Origin: Streptomyces avidinii
GTDB taxonomy: Bacteria > Actinomycetota > Actinomycetes > Streptomycetales > Streptomycetaceae
DNA length: 64,000 bases
NCBI RefSeq assembly: GCF_014650695.1
Contig: NZ_BMVL01000007.1
Coordinates: forward strand, 447,410 to 511,409
Direction of reading: 5' to 3'
Below the pieces are notes generated by a model. That model had not been told where the DNA came from. It ran no database searches and was given only the letters and a program-made list of their open reading frames with translations. The translations under genes were made by a program, and so were the position numbers. Numbering within the stretch: position 1 is the first letter of the stretch; each line of letters begins with the position of its first letter. Shown in pieces: positions 40,595 to 49,226 of the stretch.

Positions 40595-41326
40595 TCAGGC
40601 CGGGTCGTCCGGGGGCGTCGCGGGCTTCGTGTGGAGGACGGCGCGGGCCTGTTCCGCGGCGCGGGTGATGCCCTCGGAGACGAAGTCCATGAAGCGGGCG
40701 ATGTTCTCCAGGCGGTTGGCGGCCGGGGTGTCGGGCCCGAGGATGCTCACGCCCTGGCGGGCGGTCGCGATGATCTGGGCGTTGACCCGGGCGGAGGCGA
40801 TCGTCGCCTGGTACCAGACGTCGTCGTCCACGAAGTAGCGCTCGCGGCGGCGCTCGTCACGTTCCCTGCGGACGAGGCCCTGGCCTTCGAGGAACGTGAT
40901 CGCCTTGGAGATGGACGCCGGACTGACCTGGAGGCGCTGGACGAGTTCTGCCGCGGTGAGGCTGCCCGTGTCGGTTATGTACAGGCATGCCATCACCCGG
41001 GCCATCATCTTGGGCGTCCCCGCCTGGACGAGGACGTCCGTGAACGCCTCCTCGTACTCGCGCACCGCCTCGGGGTCGCGCCCGTGGGCCTGCGGGGGCG
41101 CCTCGGCACCGCGGGGCACGGCCTGCCTGCGGTGCGCGCGGCGTTCGGTGGCGCGGTGCGCCAGCTCGGCGCGGTAGGCGTTGGGGCCGCCGTTGCGCAT
41201 GACCTCGCGCGAGATCGTCGAGGTCGGACGGTCCAGGCGCCTGGCGATCTCGGCATAGGCGAGGTCGTCGGCCAGTCCCAGCGCGATCTGCTGGCGTTCC
41301 TGCTGGGTGAGCCTGCCTCCCGGCAT
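40595..41326 (-). CDS. GbsR/MarR-type regulator with IS30-like N-terminal HTH
   Basis: 243 residues, ATG with aaggag 9 bp upstream. Residues 4-56 are a Tra8/IS30-type HTH (LTQQERQQIALGLADDLAYAEIARRLDRPTSTISREV), then a linker. Residues 90-225 are a MarR/GbsR winged helix (MMARVMACLYITDTGSLTAAEL, LQVSPASISKAITFLEGQGL and wing RRERYFVDDDVWYQ). No DDE catalytic residues remain, so it is not a transposase. It is divergent from the DUF4097-ABC operon, and the gap holds several related palindromic elements. It probably controls that exporter. Confidence 0.85.
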   Translation of the reverse strand: MPGGRLTQQERQQIALGLADDLAYAEIARRLDRPTSTISREVMRNGGPNAYRAELAHRATERRAHRRQAVPRGAEAPPQAHGRDPEAVREYEEAFTDVLVQAGTPKMMARVMACLYITDTGSLTAAELVQRLQVSPASISKAITFLEGQGLVRRERDERRRERYFVDDDVWYQATIASARVNAQIIATARQGVSILGPDTPAANRLENIARFMDFVSEGITRAAEQARAVLHTKPATPPDDPA

Positions 41327-41381
41327 CGCGGTCTCCTTCGTGGTGGGTCCGTGGTGTCTCCCACTATAGCGTTCACTTTCA

Positions 41382-41441
41382 TTTCATTGCAACGAACAGC
41401 GGGTGCACTGTTGCATTAAGCGCGAAACCATTGCAATGAAA
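41382..41441. promoter_or_regulatory. Cluster of TTGCAATGAAA-type operator sites
   Basis: Site A, TTTCATTGCAA (41382-41392), and site B, its exact inverse TTGCAATGAAA (41431-41441), are 11-bp inverted repeats 38 bp apart. A related TTGCATTAA (41411-41419) lies between, and TGCAT-GA-ATGCA (41457-41468) just beyond. The area is AT-rich and lies in the gap between the GbsR-type gene and the DUF4097 gene; two HTH domains in one protein would suit such paired sites. Confidence 0.65.
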
Positions 41442-41576
41442 TCTAGCGCTTGACCTGCATGAATGCAGATTCTGCGCAACGAGTCCGTTGCCAGAGTCTC
41501 GAACGCAACGTAGCTTTTCACTCATCAGAAACGGCGCGGCGCACGGAGCGCCCGCTGAGGAAGAAGGAGAAGCACC

Positions 41577-42242
41577 ATGCAGAAGTTCGCCACCACCTCC
41601 CCCGTCACCGCCGTCCTGGACATCCCCGCCGGACGCATCCGGCTCATCGCCGCCGACCGCGCCGACACCACCGTCGAGGTCCTCCCCGCCGACGCCGGCA
41701 AGAGCCGCGACGTGAAGGCGGCGCAGGAGATCCGGATCGGATACCGCGACGGCGTCCTGCGGATCGAGGCACCGGCCCCCAAGAACCGGATCCTCGGAAA
41801 CTCCGGATCCGTCGAGGTCACCGTCCAGCTGCCGGCCGGCTCCCGCGTCGAGGCGAAGACGGCCGCCGCCGAGTTCCGCGGCGTCGGGCGCCTCGGAGAC
41901 CTCGCCTTCGAGGGGGCCCAGGGCACGGTCAAGGTCGACGAGACCGCCGGCGCCCACCTCACCCTCCTCGCGGGCGACATCACGGTCGGCCGACTCGGCG
42001 GCCCCGCACGGATCAGCACCCAGAAGGGCGACCTGAGCATCGCCGAGGCCCAGCACGGAGCCGTCGAACTCTCCACCCGGGCCGGTGACATCACCGTCGG
42101 CGCCGCCCGCGGCGTCTCCGCCTCCCTCGACGCCGGCACGAGCTACGGCCGCATCCACAACTCGCTCCGGAGCAACGGCACCGCCGACCTCACCATCCAC
42201 GCCACCACCGCCTACGGCGACATCACCGCCCGCAGCCTCTAA
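41577..42242 (+). CDS. DUF4097 beta-repeat protein
   Basis: 221 residues, ATG with aaggagaag upstream. Sequence is a chain of short beta strands (GRIRLIAADRADTTVEVLPA, AKTAAAEFRGVGRLGDLAFEGAQG, ATTAYGDITARSL) typical of the DUF4097 right-handed beta-helix/adhesin-like domain. It has no signal peptide. It is the first gene of an operon with a DrrAB-type ABC exporter, and is divergent from the GbsR-type regulator. DUF4097-type proteins often accompany such two-gene exporters in Streptomyces; function unknown. Confidence 0.87.
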   Translation: MQKFATTSPVTAVLDIPAGRIRLIAADRADTTVEVLPADAGKSRDVKAAQEIRIGYRDGVLRIEAPAPKNRILGNSGSVEVTVQLPAGSRVEAKTAAAEFRGVGRLGDLAFEGAQGTVKVDETAGAHLTLLAGDITVGRLGGPARISTQKGDLSIAEAQHGAVELSTRAGDITVGAARGVSASLDAGTSYGRIHNSLRSNGTADLTIHATTAYGDITARSL

Positions 42243-42254
42243 GGAGAACCCCTC

Positions 42255-43259
42255 ATGACCAACCTGGCGATCGCGGCGAACGGGCTGCGCAAGTCCTACG
42301 GCGACAAGACCGTTCTCGACGGCATCGACCTGGCCGTCCCCGAAGGAACGGTCTTCTCCCTGCTCGGCCCGAACGGCGCCGGCAAGACCACCGCCGTCAA
42401 GATCCTCTCCACCCTCGTCACCCCCGACGCCGGCGACCTGCGCGTCGCCGGCCACGACCTCGCCACCCACCCGCAGGCCGTCCGCGCCGCGATCGGTGTC
42501 ACCGGCCAGTTCTCCGCCGTCGACGGCCTGATCACCGGCGAGGAGAACATGCTCCTCCTGGCCGACCTGCACCGCCTGTCCCGCCGCGAAGGGCGGCGGG
42601 TCACCGCCGAACTCCTGGAGCGCTTCGACCTCGTCGAAGCCGCATCGAAGCCCGCGGCCACCTACTCCGGCGGCATGAAACGCCGCCTCGACATCGCGAT
42701 GACCCTGGTCGGCAACCCGCGGATCATCTTCCTCGACGAGCCGACCACCGGCCTCGACCCGCGCAGCCGCCACAACATGTGGCAGATCATCCGCGAGCTC
42801 GTCTCCGACGGAGTGACGGTCTTCCTCACCACCCAGTACCTGGAGGAGGCCGACCAGCTCGCCGACCGCATCGCCGTCCTCGACGACGGCAGGATCGCCG
42901 CCGAGGGCACCGCCGCAGAGCTGAAGCGGCTGATCCCCGGCGGACACGTCCGGCTCCGCTTCACCGACCCGGCCGCCTACCGGTCCGCCACCCTCGCCCT
43001 GCCCCGAGTCACCCGCGACGACGAGGCACTGACCCTGCAGATCCCGAGCGACGGCAGCCAGCGCGAGCTGCGCTCCCTCCTCGACCGGCTGGAGAGCGCC
43101 GGCATCGAGGCCGACGAACTCACCGTGCACACCCCCGACCTCGACGACGTGTTCTTCGCCCTCACCGGCGGCAGCACCCGCATCCCCGAACAGACCGACC
43201 GGCCGGACCGGACCGGCCGGACCGGTCAGACCGGCCAGACCAAGGAGAACGTCCGATGA
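42255..43259 (+). CDS. DrrA-type ABC transporter ATPase (second)
   Basis: 334 residues, ATG 7 bp after aaggag. Walker A GPNGAGKTTAVKIL, Q-loop VTGQFSAVDG, signature YSGGMKRRLDIA, Walker B IIFLDEPTTGLDP and the DrrA C-terminal part TPDLDDVFFALTGG. A tail of RTGRTGQTGQT repeats from 9-bp DNA repeats precedes the stop. Paralogous to 37184-38119, sharing about half of all residues by eye. The stop overlaps the permease start. Confidence 0.93.
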   Translation: MTNLAIAANGLRKSYGDKTVLDGIDLAVPEGTVFSLLGPNGAGKTTAVKILSTLVTPDAGDLRVAGHDLATHPQAVRAAIGVTGQFSAVDGLITGEENMLLLADLHRLSRREGRRVTAELLERFDLVEAASKPAATYSGGMKRRLDIAMTLVGNPRIIFLDEPTTGLDPRSRHNMWQIIRELVSDGVTVFLTTQYLEEADQLADRIAVLDDGRIAAEGTAAELKRLIPGGHVRLRFTDPAAYRSATLALPRVTRDDEALTLQIPSDGSQRELRSLLDRLESAGIEADELTVHTPDLDDVFFALTGGSTRIPEQTDRPDRTGRTGQTGQTKENVR

Positions 43260-44047
43260 GCACCCTCTCCCTCGCCGCCCGCGACTGCTCCACGATGCTC
43301 CGCCGCAACCTCCTGCACGCCCGGCGCTACCCGTCGCTGACCCTGAACCTGCTGCTCACCCCGGTCATGCTGCTCCTGCTCTTCGTCTACATCTTCGGAG
43401 ACGTGATGAGCGCGGGCATGGGCGGCGGCGGCGCCGACCGCTCCGAGTACATCGCGTACGTCGTCCCCGGGATCCTGCTGATGACCATCGGCAGCACCGT
43501 CATCGGTGCCGCGGTGTCCGTCTCCACCGACATGTCCGAGGGCATCATCGCCCGCTTCCGCACGATGGCGATCTACCGCGGCTCCGTGCTCATCGGGCAC
43601 GTCGTCGGCAGCGTCCTCCAGTCGATCGCCAGCGTGGTCCTCGTCGGCGCCGTCGCCGTCGCCATCGGCTTCCGCTCCACGGACGCCACCGCCCTGGAGT
43701 GGCTGGCGGCGTTCGGACTGCTCTCGCTCTTCGCCCTCGCACTCACCTGGATCGCCGTCGGAATGGGCATGGCCAGCCCCAACGCCGAGGCCGCCAGCAA
43801 CAGCGCGATGCCGCTGATCCTGCTCCCGCTCATCTCCAGCGCGTTCACCCCGATCGAGGCGATGCCGGGCTGGTTCCAGCCGATCGCCCAGTACCAGCCC
43901 TTCACCCCGGCCATCGAGACCCTGCGCGGCCTGCTCCTCGGCACCGAGATCGGCTACAACGGCTGGCTCGCCGTCGCCTGGTCCATCGCCCTGGCGGCCC
44001 TCGGCTACCGCTGGTCGACCGCCTCGTTCCACCGCGACCCGAAGTAA
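43256..44047 (+). CDS. DrrB-type ABC-2 permease (second)
   Basis: 263 residues, ATG overlapping the upstream stop. Six helices: LTLNLLLTPVMLLLLFVYIFG, YVVPGILLMTIGSTVIGAAV, IASVVLVGAVAVAIGF, LFALALTWIAVGMGMA, AMPLILLPLISSAFTPIEAM and WLAVAWSIALAALGYRW. Same family as the 38116 permease (shared AFTPIEAMPGWFQPIA loop). With the ATPase it forms the exporter; substrate unknown. A spacer of 216 bp to hemB has no good open frame. Confidence 0.93.
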   Translation: MSTLSLAARDCSTMLRRNLLHARRYPSLTLNLLLTPVMLLLLFVYIFGDVMSAGMGGGGADRSEYIAYVVPGILLMTIGSTVIGAAVSVSTDMSEGIIARFRTMAIYRGSVLIGHVVGSVLQSIASVVLVGAVAVAIGFRSTDATALEWLAAFGLLSLFALALTWIAVGMGMASPNAEAASNSAMPLILLPLISSAFTPIEAMPGWFQPIAQYQPFTPAIETLRGLLLGTEIGYNGWLAVAWSIALAALGYRWSTASFHRDPK

Positions 44048-44263
44048 CCGCCATGACAGTACGACCCGTTCCGCCCCAGGGCGGCGTGCCCCGACACCAC
44101 GGTCGGAGTGCGCCGCCCGTCGGCGTTCCGCCCCACCACCGCCGGAGCACCCGCACTCATGTCCCCGCTCGGGCCGACCGGTTGTCGTCTTCCACGGCCT
44201 CGTCGACCGGCCGTAGGAACACCGGCGCCGTGACAACGCCGGCGCCGTGGCCACGGCCGTGCG

Positions 44264-45265
44264 TCAGCGGGTCTCGCGCAGCCAGCCCGCGACCTCGGTG
44301 GCCCAGTAGGTGAGGATCGTGTCGGCGCCCGCCCGCTTGATGCCCAGCAGGGTCTCCAGGATGGCCCGGTCGCGCTCGATCCAGCCCTTCTCCGCCGCCG
44401 CCTCGATCATCGCGAACTCGCCGCTGATCTGGTACGCCGCCACCGGTACGTCCACCGCCTGCGCGACCCGGTACAGGATGTCCAGGTAGGGACCGGCCGG
44501 CTTGACCATCACCATGTCCGCGCCCTCCTCCAGGTCGAGGGCGAGCTCCCGCAGGGACTCCCGGGCGTTCGCCGGGTCCTGCTGGTACGTCTTGCGGTCA
44601 CCCTGCAGCGAGGAGGCCACGGCCTCGCGGAAGGGGCCGTAGAAGGCGGAGGTGTACTTCGCCGTGTAGGCGAGGATCGAGACGTCCTCGTGCCCGGTCT
44701 CGTCCAGCGCGTCACGGATGACGCCGACCTGGCCGTCCATCATCCCGCTGGGCCCGACCACATGGACGCCCGCGTCCGCTTGGACCTGCGCCATCTCGGC
44801 GTACCGCTCCAGCGTCGCGTCGTTGTCGACGCGTCCGTGCTCGTCGAGCACGCCGCAGTGGCCGTGGTCCGTGTACTCGTCCAGGCACAGGTCCGACATG
44901 ATCACCAGGTCGTCCCCGACCTCGGCCTTCACGTCACGGATCGCGACCTGCAGGATCCCGTCCGGCTCGGTGCCCGCCGTGCCCAGCGCGTCCTTGTTCT
45001 CGTCGGCCGGAACACCGAACAGCATGATCCCGGCGACCCCGGCCTCGACCGCCTCCACGGCGGCCTTCCGCAGCGTGTCCCGGGTGTGCTGCACGACGCC
45101 CGGCATCGCGGAGATCGCCAGGGGCTCGCTGATGCCCTCCCGGACGAACGCCGGGAGGATCAGGTCCGAGGGGTGCAGCCGGTTCTCCGCGACCATCCGC
45201 CGCATCGCCGGGGTGGTGCGCAGCCGGCGGGGCCGCGAACCGGGGAAGGATCCGTACGCGCTCAT
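44264..45265 (-). CDS. hemB: Delta-aminolevulinic acid dehydratase (porphobilinogen synthase)
   Basis: 333 residues, ATG; ALAD family with substrate lysines in LAYTAKYTSAFYGPF and MVMVKPAGPYLD. The metal loop reads DLCLDEYTDHGHCG: the cysteine triad of zinc enzymes is partly changed, with Asp in the second position, as in actinobacterial intermediates. It condenses two ALA molecules to porphobilinogen. Three genes (45342-47482) separate it from the rest of the haem genes in this window, although in many Streptomyces it is next to hemD. Strong operon membership is not seen. Confidence 0.96.
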   Translation of the reverse strand: MSAYGSFPGSRPRRLRTTPAMRRMVAENRLHPSDLILPAFVREGISEPLAISAMPGVVQHTRDTLRKAAVEAVEAGVAGIMLFGVPADENKDALGTAGTEPDGILQVAIRDVKAEVGDDLVIMSDLCLDEYTDHGHCGVLDEHGRVDNDATLERYAEMAQVQADAGVHVVGPSGMMDGQVGVIRDALDETGHEDVSILAYTAKYTSAFYGPFREAVASSLQGDRKTYQQDPANARESLRELALDLEEGADMVMVKPAGPYLDILYRVAQAVDVPVAAYQISGEFAMIEAAAEKGWIERDRAILETLLGIKRAGADTILTYWATEVAGWLRETR

Positions 45266-45341
45266 CTTCAGTCGCCTCTTCGAGCATCGACAGCAGTCCG
45301 GACAAGGGTAGAGCCCGGCCACCCGGCCACCCGCCCGGTGG

Positions 45342-46403
45342 TCAGTACGAGAGATCGACCGACAGGTACGGTGCCAGCGCCCGCAGGAAGTCCGGCGCGT
45401 CGAACATCGCGGCGGCCGAGGCCACCCCCGTCGTCCGGGTGCGCCCGGACAGCAGGCGCTCCACGGCCTCCACCGCCAGCGGCGCCGTGACCGCATAGAT
45501 GTCCCGACCCCGGGCCGTGGCCCGGCGCCGGACGCCGCCCGCGCGAACCAGGACGTCGACGACGAAGGTCTGGTCCGACCGGCCGAGTTCGTCGACCGCC
45601 TCCGGCGCCGGCGTGTCCGCCCCGGCGAGGTCCCGCGCGGCCTCCACCGCCATGTACGTACGCACCAGTGGCACGGCCACGTGGCTGGGCACGGTGACGA
45701 CATCGGCCATGGAGAACTCCGCGATCACCGTCCTGCGGCCCAGCGGCTCCGGGAAGAGCCACTCCTGCTCCGCCGGCTCGTCCTCGTGGTACTGCAGCGC
45801 GCCGTCCGCGAACCGCACCCGGCGGCCGCCGCGGCGCTCGTGGGACACCTCGCCGGCCACCCGGGTGCCCTCCGTGGGCTGCCAGCTGCTCAGCCCGTAC
45901 GCGACGTGCACCTCGTCCGCCCCCGTCCACTCGCCCATGGCCGCGCCGACCAGCAGGTCGCCCAGGCCCCCGTAGAAGGCCATGGCCGGCACCACGGGCA
46001 CCTCCGCCTTGCGGGCGGCTTCCGCGCGGTCGGCGAACATCGCCGCGTTCGCCTCGATCTCCGCCGCGACGTCGACGTACGGGATCCCCGCGCGCAGGGC
46101 CGCCTCGACGACCGGGCCTCCCGTCGTCGCGAACGGTCCGGCGGCGTTGATCACGGCCGCCGCTCCGGCGAGCGCCCGGTCCAGCGAGGCCGGGTCGTCC
46201 ACGGCGGCCGGGCGGACGAGCACGTCCGCCGCTCCCTCGGCGGCCAGCGCCTCCAAACGGTCCGCGCTGCGGCCGGAGACGATGGTGGCGATACCGCGCC
46301 TGCGCAGCTCGGCGACGATGAAGCGGCCGGTGTGTCCCGTCGCCCCGTAGACCACCACGGCTCCCGTCGCGCCCGTCGTACCCACCGTGCTCTTCGTGCT
46401 CAT
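45342..46403 (-). CDS. Saccharopine dehydrogenase-like NAD(P)-binding protein
   Basis: 353 residues, ATG. N-terminal Rossmann fold VVVYGATGHTGRFIVAELRRRG (GxxGxxG as GATGHTG), DVLVRPAAVDDPASLDRALAGA, AAVINAAGPFATTGG. The C-terminal domain with HVAVPLVRTYMAVEAARDLAG lacks a classical lysine-pathway active site; such proteins in Streptomyces are enoyl-reductase-like or NAD-binding oxidoreductases of unknown substrate. Divergent from a GlxA-type regulator; the pair has its own regulation and splits the haem genes, so it may be acquired or rearranged. Confidence 0.82.
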   Translation of the reverse strand: MSTKSTVGTTGATGAVVVYGATGHTGRFIVAELRRRGIATIVSGRSADRLEALAAEGAADVLVRPAAVDDPASLDRALAGAAAVINAAGPFATTGGPVVEAALRAGIPYVDVAAEIEANAAMFADRAEAARKAEVPVVPAMAFYGGLGDLLVGAAMGEWTGADEVHVAYGLSSWQPTEGTRVAGEVSHERRGGRRVRFADGALQYHEDEPAEQEWLFPEPLGRRTVIAEFSMADVVTVPSHVAVPLVRTYMAVEAARDLAGADTPAPEAVDELGRSDQTFVVDVLVRAGGVRRRATARGRDIYAVTAPLAVEAVERLLSGRTRTTGVASAAAMFDAPDFLRALAPYLSVDLSY

Positions 46404-46515
46404 CGCGTTCCCCGTCCCCTGTGGCCGCCGTGCCCGCTGTGTCCTCTGCGGCTCGATGAACCCAGTCTCGGGGCGGGCGGGCCCCCGCCGTGATGGTCCG
46501 GAACGACATCACCCG

Positions 46516-46521
46516 TACACT
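46516..46521 (+). promoter_or_regulatory. -10 of leaderless GlxA-type gene
   Basis: TACACT lies 7 bp before the ATG at 46529 with no RBS in between, which is the leaderless pattern. Confidence 0.5.
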
Positions 46522-46528
46522 TTCGGAC

Positions 46529-47482
46529 ATGCCCACTGTCGCCCTGGCGGCTGCCGGCCACATGCTGCACTTCGAGCTGGCGGTGGCCTACGAGATCTTC
46601 GGCAATCCCCCGCTCGACGCCCCGCAGGGCTGGTACGACGTACTGCTGTGCGGCCCCGGACCCGTGCGCGTCGGCCCGTTCACCGTCGAGCCCGACCACG
46701 GGCTGGAGCACCTGGCCCGGGCCGACACCGTGATCGTGCCCGCCTGCGCCGACGTGGACGAGCCGCCACCGCCCGAACTGGTCGAGGCCGTACGCGCGGC
46801 CCACGCGGCCGGCGCCCGGGTCGCCTCCCTGTGCACCGGAGCCTTCGTCCTCGGCGCCGCGGGCCTGCTCGACGGACGGCGGGCCACCACCCACTGGGCG
46901 CACGCCGCGGAGCTGAGCGCACGTCACCCGCGGGCCGAGGTCGACGCGGACGTCCTCTACACGGACAACGGCAGCGTGCTCACGGCCGCGGGCAAGGCCG
47001 CCGCCGTGGACCTGTGCCTGCACCTGATCCACCTCGACCACGGCGCCGCCGTCGCCAACTCCATCGCCCGCCGCCTCGTCATGGCGCCGCACCGGCCCGG
47101 CGGTCAGGCCCAGTTCGTGTCCACCCCGGTCCAGGTGTCGGGCGGCGGCGACCACCAGCTCGCCGACCTGCTCGCCTGGGCCCAGCAGCGCCTCGACCGG
47201 CCGCTGACCGTCACCGACATGGCGCGCCGGGCCAGTACGAGCCCGCGCCACCTGGGACGCCGGTTCCGGGCGGTCACCGGGCAGACCCCGCTGCAATGGC
47301 TGCTGACCCAGCGCGTGCGCCGCGCCCAGGAGCTGCTGGAGTCCACCGACGAGACGATCGAAGCGGTCGCCGTCGCCACCGGCATGGGCACCGCCACCAC
47401 CCTGCGGCGCCAGTTCAAACGGGTCGTCGGAGTCCCGCCCGACAGCTACCGCCGCGCCTTCCGCAGCGCGAACCCCGCCTGA
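46529..47482 (+). CDS. GlxA-family regulator (DJ-1/PfpI + AraC HTH)
   Basis: 317 residues from ATG 46529 (a -10 7 bp upstream); an extended start at 46490 has no RBS. N-terminal DJ-1/PfpI domain with the FELAVAYEIFGNPP opening and nucleophile elbow RVASLCTGAFVLGAAGLLDG; C-terminal AraC domain with two HTH motifs (LTVTDMARRASTSPRHLGRRF, TIEAVAVATGMGTATTLRRQF). Divergent from the saccharopine dehydrogenase-like gene, a likely target. It converges with hemD across a strong terminator. Confidence 0.9.
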   Translation: MPTVALAAAGHMLHFELAVAYEIFGNPPLDAPQGWYDVLLCGPGPVRVGPFTVEPDHGLEHLARADTVIVPACADVDEPPPPELVEAVRAAHAAGARVASLCTGAFVLGAAGLLDGRRATTHWAHAAELSARHPRAEVDADVLYTDNGSVLTAAGKAAAVDLCLHLIHLDHGAAVANSIARRLVMAPHRPGGQAQFVSTPVQVSGGGDHQLADLLAWAQQRLDRPLTVTDMARRASTSPRHLGRRFRAVTGQTPLQWLLTQRVRRAQELLESTDETIEAVAVATGMGTATTLRRQFKRVVGVPPDSYRRAFRSANPA

Positions 47483-47500
47483 CGGCGACCGGAAACGGAA

Positions 47501-47533
47501 AGGGGCCCGGGTGCTCACCGCACCCGGGCCCCT
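47501..47533. terminator. Bidirectional terminator between GlxA gene and hemD
   Basis: Perfect 14-bp arms AGGGGCCCGGGTGC and GCACCCGGGCCCCT with a 5-nt loop, 18 bp after the GlxA stop and 25 bp after the hemD stop on the other strand. Confidence 0.85.
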
Positions 47534-47558
47534 CTCCGACGGTCGATCCTTAAACCGC

Positions 47559-49226
47559 TCACGTCGTACGACGTCGCCGCGCCCCCGGCCGTCGCTCGCT
47601 CGGCCTGAACACCGTCTCGCCGGCCTCCTTGGCCGCCTCGCGGCGTGCCGCACCGTACTCGGCGAGAGCCTCCGCCAGCTTCGACACCGAAGGCTCCGGG
47701 GACAGTACGTCCACGCGCAGCCCGTGCTCCTCCGCCGTCTTGGCCGTCGCCGGCCCGATACAGGCGATGACGGTCACGTTGTGCGGCTTCCCGGCGATCC
47801 CGACCAGGTTGCGGACCGTGGAGGAGGACGTGAAGAGCACGGCGTCGAAACCGCCGCCCTTGATCGCCTCACGCGTGTCCGCCGGCGGCGGCGACGCGCG
47901 CACCGTCCGGTAGGCGGTGACGTCGTCGACCTCCCACCCGAGCTCGATCAGCCCGGCGACCAGCGTCTCGGTCGCGATGTCGGCGCGCGGCAGGAACACC
48001 CGGTCGATCGGGTCGAAGACCGGGTCGTACGGCGGCCAGTCCTCCAGCAGTCCGGCCGCGGACTGCTCGCCACTGGGCACCAGGTCCGGCTTGACGCCGA
48101 ACTCCACGAGCGCGGCGGCGGTCTGCTCGCCCACCGCGGCGACCTTGATGCCCGCGAAGGCGCGCGCGTCGAGCCCGTACTCCTCGAACTTCTCGCGGAC
48201 GGCCTTCACGGCGTTGACCGAGGTGAAGGCGATCCACTCGTAGCGGCCCGTCACCAGGCCCTTCACCGCCCGCTCCATCTGCTGCGGGGTGCGCGGCGGC
48301 TCCACGGCGATGGTCGGCACCTCGTGGGGCACCGCGCCGTACGAACGCAGCTGGTCGGAGAGCGAAGCGGCCTGCTCCTTGGTACGAGGGACGAGCACCC
48401 GCCAGCCGAACAGCGGCTTCGACTCGAACCAGGACAGGTCCTCGCGCCGCGCGACGGCGCTGTGCTCACCGACCACGGCTATGACGGGCCGGGCGCCCTC
48501 GGGCGAGGGGAGCACCTTGCCCTGCTTGAACACCTGGGCGATCGTGCCCAGCGTCGCGCACCAGGTCCGCTGCCGCGTGGTGGTACCGGCGACGGTCACG
48601 GTCAGCGGGGTGTCGGGCTTGCGCCCGGCGCCCACCAGCTCGGCGGCGGCCGCCGAGACCGTCTCCAGCGTCGCGGACACGACGAGGATGCCGTCGCTCG
48701 CGCCCACCTCGCTCCAGCAGCGCGCCGAGGCCGTTCGCGCGTCGACGAACCGCACGTCCGCGCCCTGCTTGTCGCGCAGCGGGACACCGGCGTACGCGGG
48801 TACGCCCACCGCGGTCGCGACACCGGGCACCACCTCGAAGGGGATGCCCGCGGTGGCGCAGACGAGCATCTCCTCGGCGGCGTTCCCGTCGAGTCCGGGG
48901 TCGCCCGTGACGGCACGTACGACCCGCCTGCCGGAGCGTGCGGCCTCCATGACAAGATTGGCCGCGTCCCGGATCACCGGGACCCCGGCGGCTGCTGACA
49001 CCTCGTCAGCAATCGTCAGCTGCGGCGTGTCGACATTCGCGCGCGCATGCGTCCGTACGACCTCGAGCACCTCGGGCTCCGCGATCAGTACGTCCGCGGC
49101 GGCGAGCGCCTCGACGGCGCGCAGCGTCAGCAGACCCGGGTCGCCCGGGCCGGCACCGAGGAAGGTGACGCGTCCGTGGGCGGCGACGGCCGGATAGGCG
49201 GAGGTGGTCGGAATTGAGGGGTTCAA
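47559..49226 (-). CDS. hemD: Uroporphyrinogen-III methyltransferase/synthase fusion (CobA-HemD)
   Basis: 555 residues. The start is a TTG overlapping the hemC stop (TTGA, 49223-49226); no ATG is near. Residues 15-250 are the SAM-dependent uroporphyrinogen methyltransferase (VTFLGAGPGDPGLLTLRAVEAL, AVTGDPGLDGNAAEEM, SATLETVSAAAAELV). Residues 270-530 are the HemD-type uroporphyrinogen-III synthase (VLVPRTKEQAASLSDQLRSYG, DAVLFTSSSTVRNL, IGPATAKTAEEHGL). The fusion produces uroporphyrinogen III and, by methylation, precorrin-2 for sirohaem/cobalamin. The tail is basic (RPSERRPGARRRRTT). Last gene of the rex-hemACD operon. Confidence 0.95.
   Translation of the reverse strand: MNPSIPTTSAYPAVAAHGRVTFLGAGPGDPGLLTLRAVEALAAADVLIAEPEVLEVVRTHARANVDTPQLTIADEVSAAAGVPVIRDAANLVMEAARSGRRVVRAVTGDPGLDGNAAEEMLVCATAGIPFEVVPGVATAVGVPAYAGVPLRDKQGADVRFVDARTASARCWSEVGASDGILVVSATLETVSAAAAELVGAGRKPDTPLTVTVAGTTTRQRTWCATLGTIAQVFKQGKVLPSPEGARPVIAVVGEHSAVARREDLSWFESKPLFGWRVLVPRTKEQAASLSDQLRSYGAVPHEVPTIAVEPPRTPQQMERAVKGLVTGRYEWIAFTSVNAVKAVREKFEEYGLDARAFAGIKVAAVGEQTAAALVEFGVKPDLVPSGEQSAAGLLEDWPPYDPVFDPIDRVFLPRADIATETLVAGLIELGWEVDDVTAYRTVRASPPPADTREAIKGGGFDAVLFTSSSTVRNLVGIAGKPHNVTVIACIGPATAKTAEEHGLRVDVLSPEPSVSKLAEALAEYGAARREAAKEAGETVFRPSERRPGARRRRTT

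Noticed and set aside
40595..41326. IS30-type transposase remnant
   Set aside because: The N-terminal HTH resembles Tra8/IS30, but no DDE domain or inverted repeats follow; instead a complete winged helix is fused, so it is a regulator.
44053..44313. Short + strand frame after the second ABC permease
   Set aside because: No RBS, Arg/Pro-rich translation and overlap with the 3' end of hemB, so considered non-coding.
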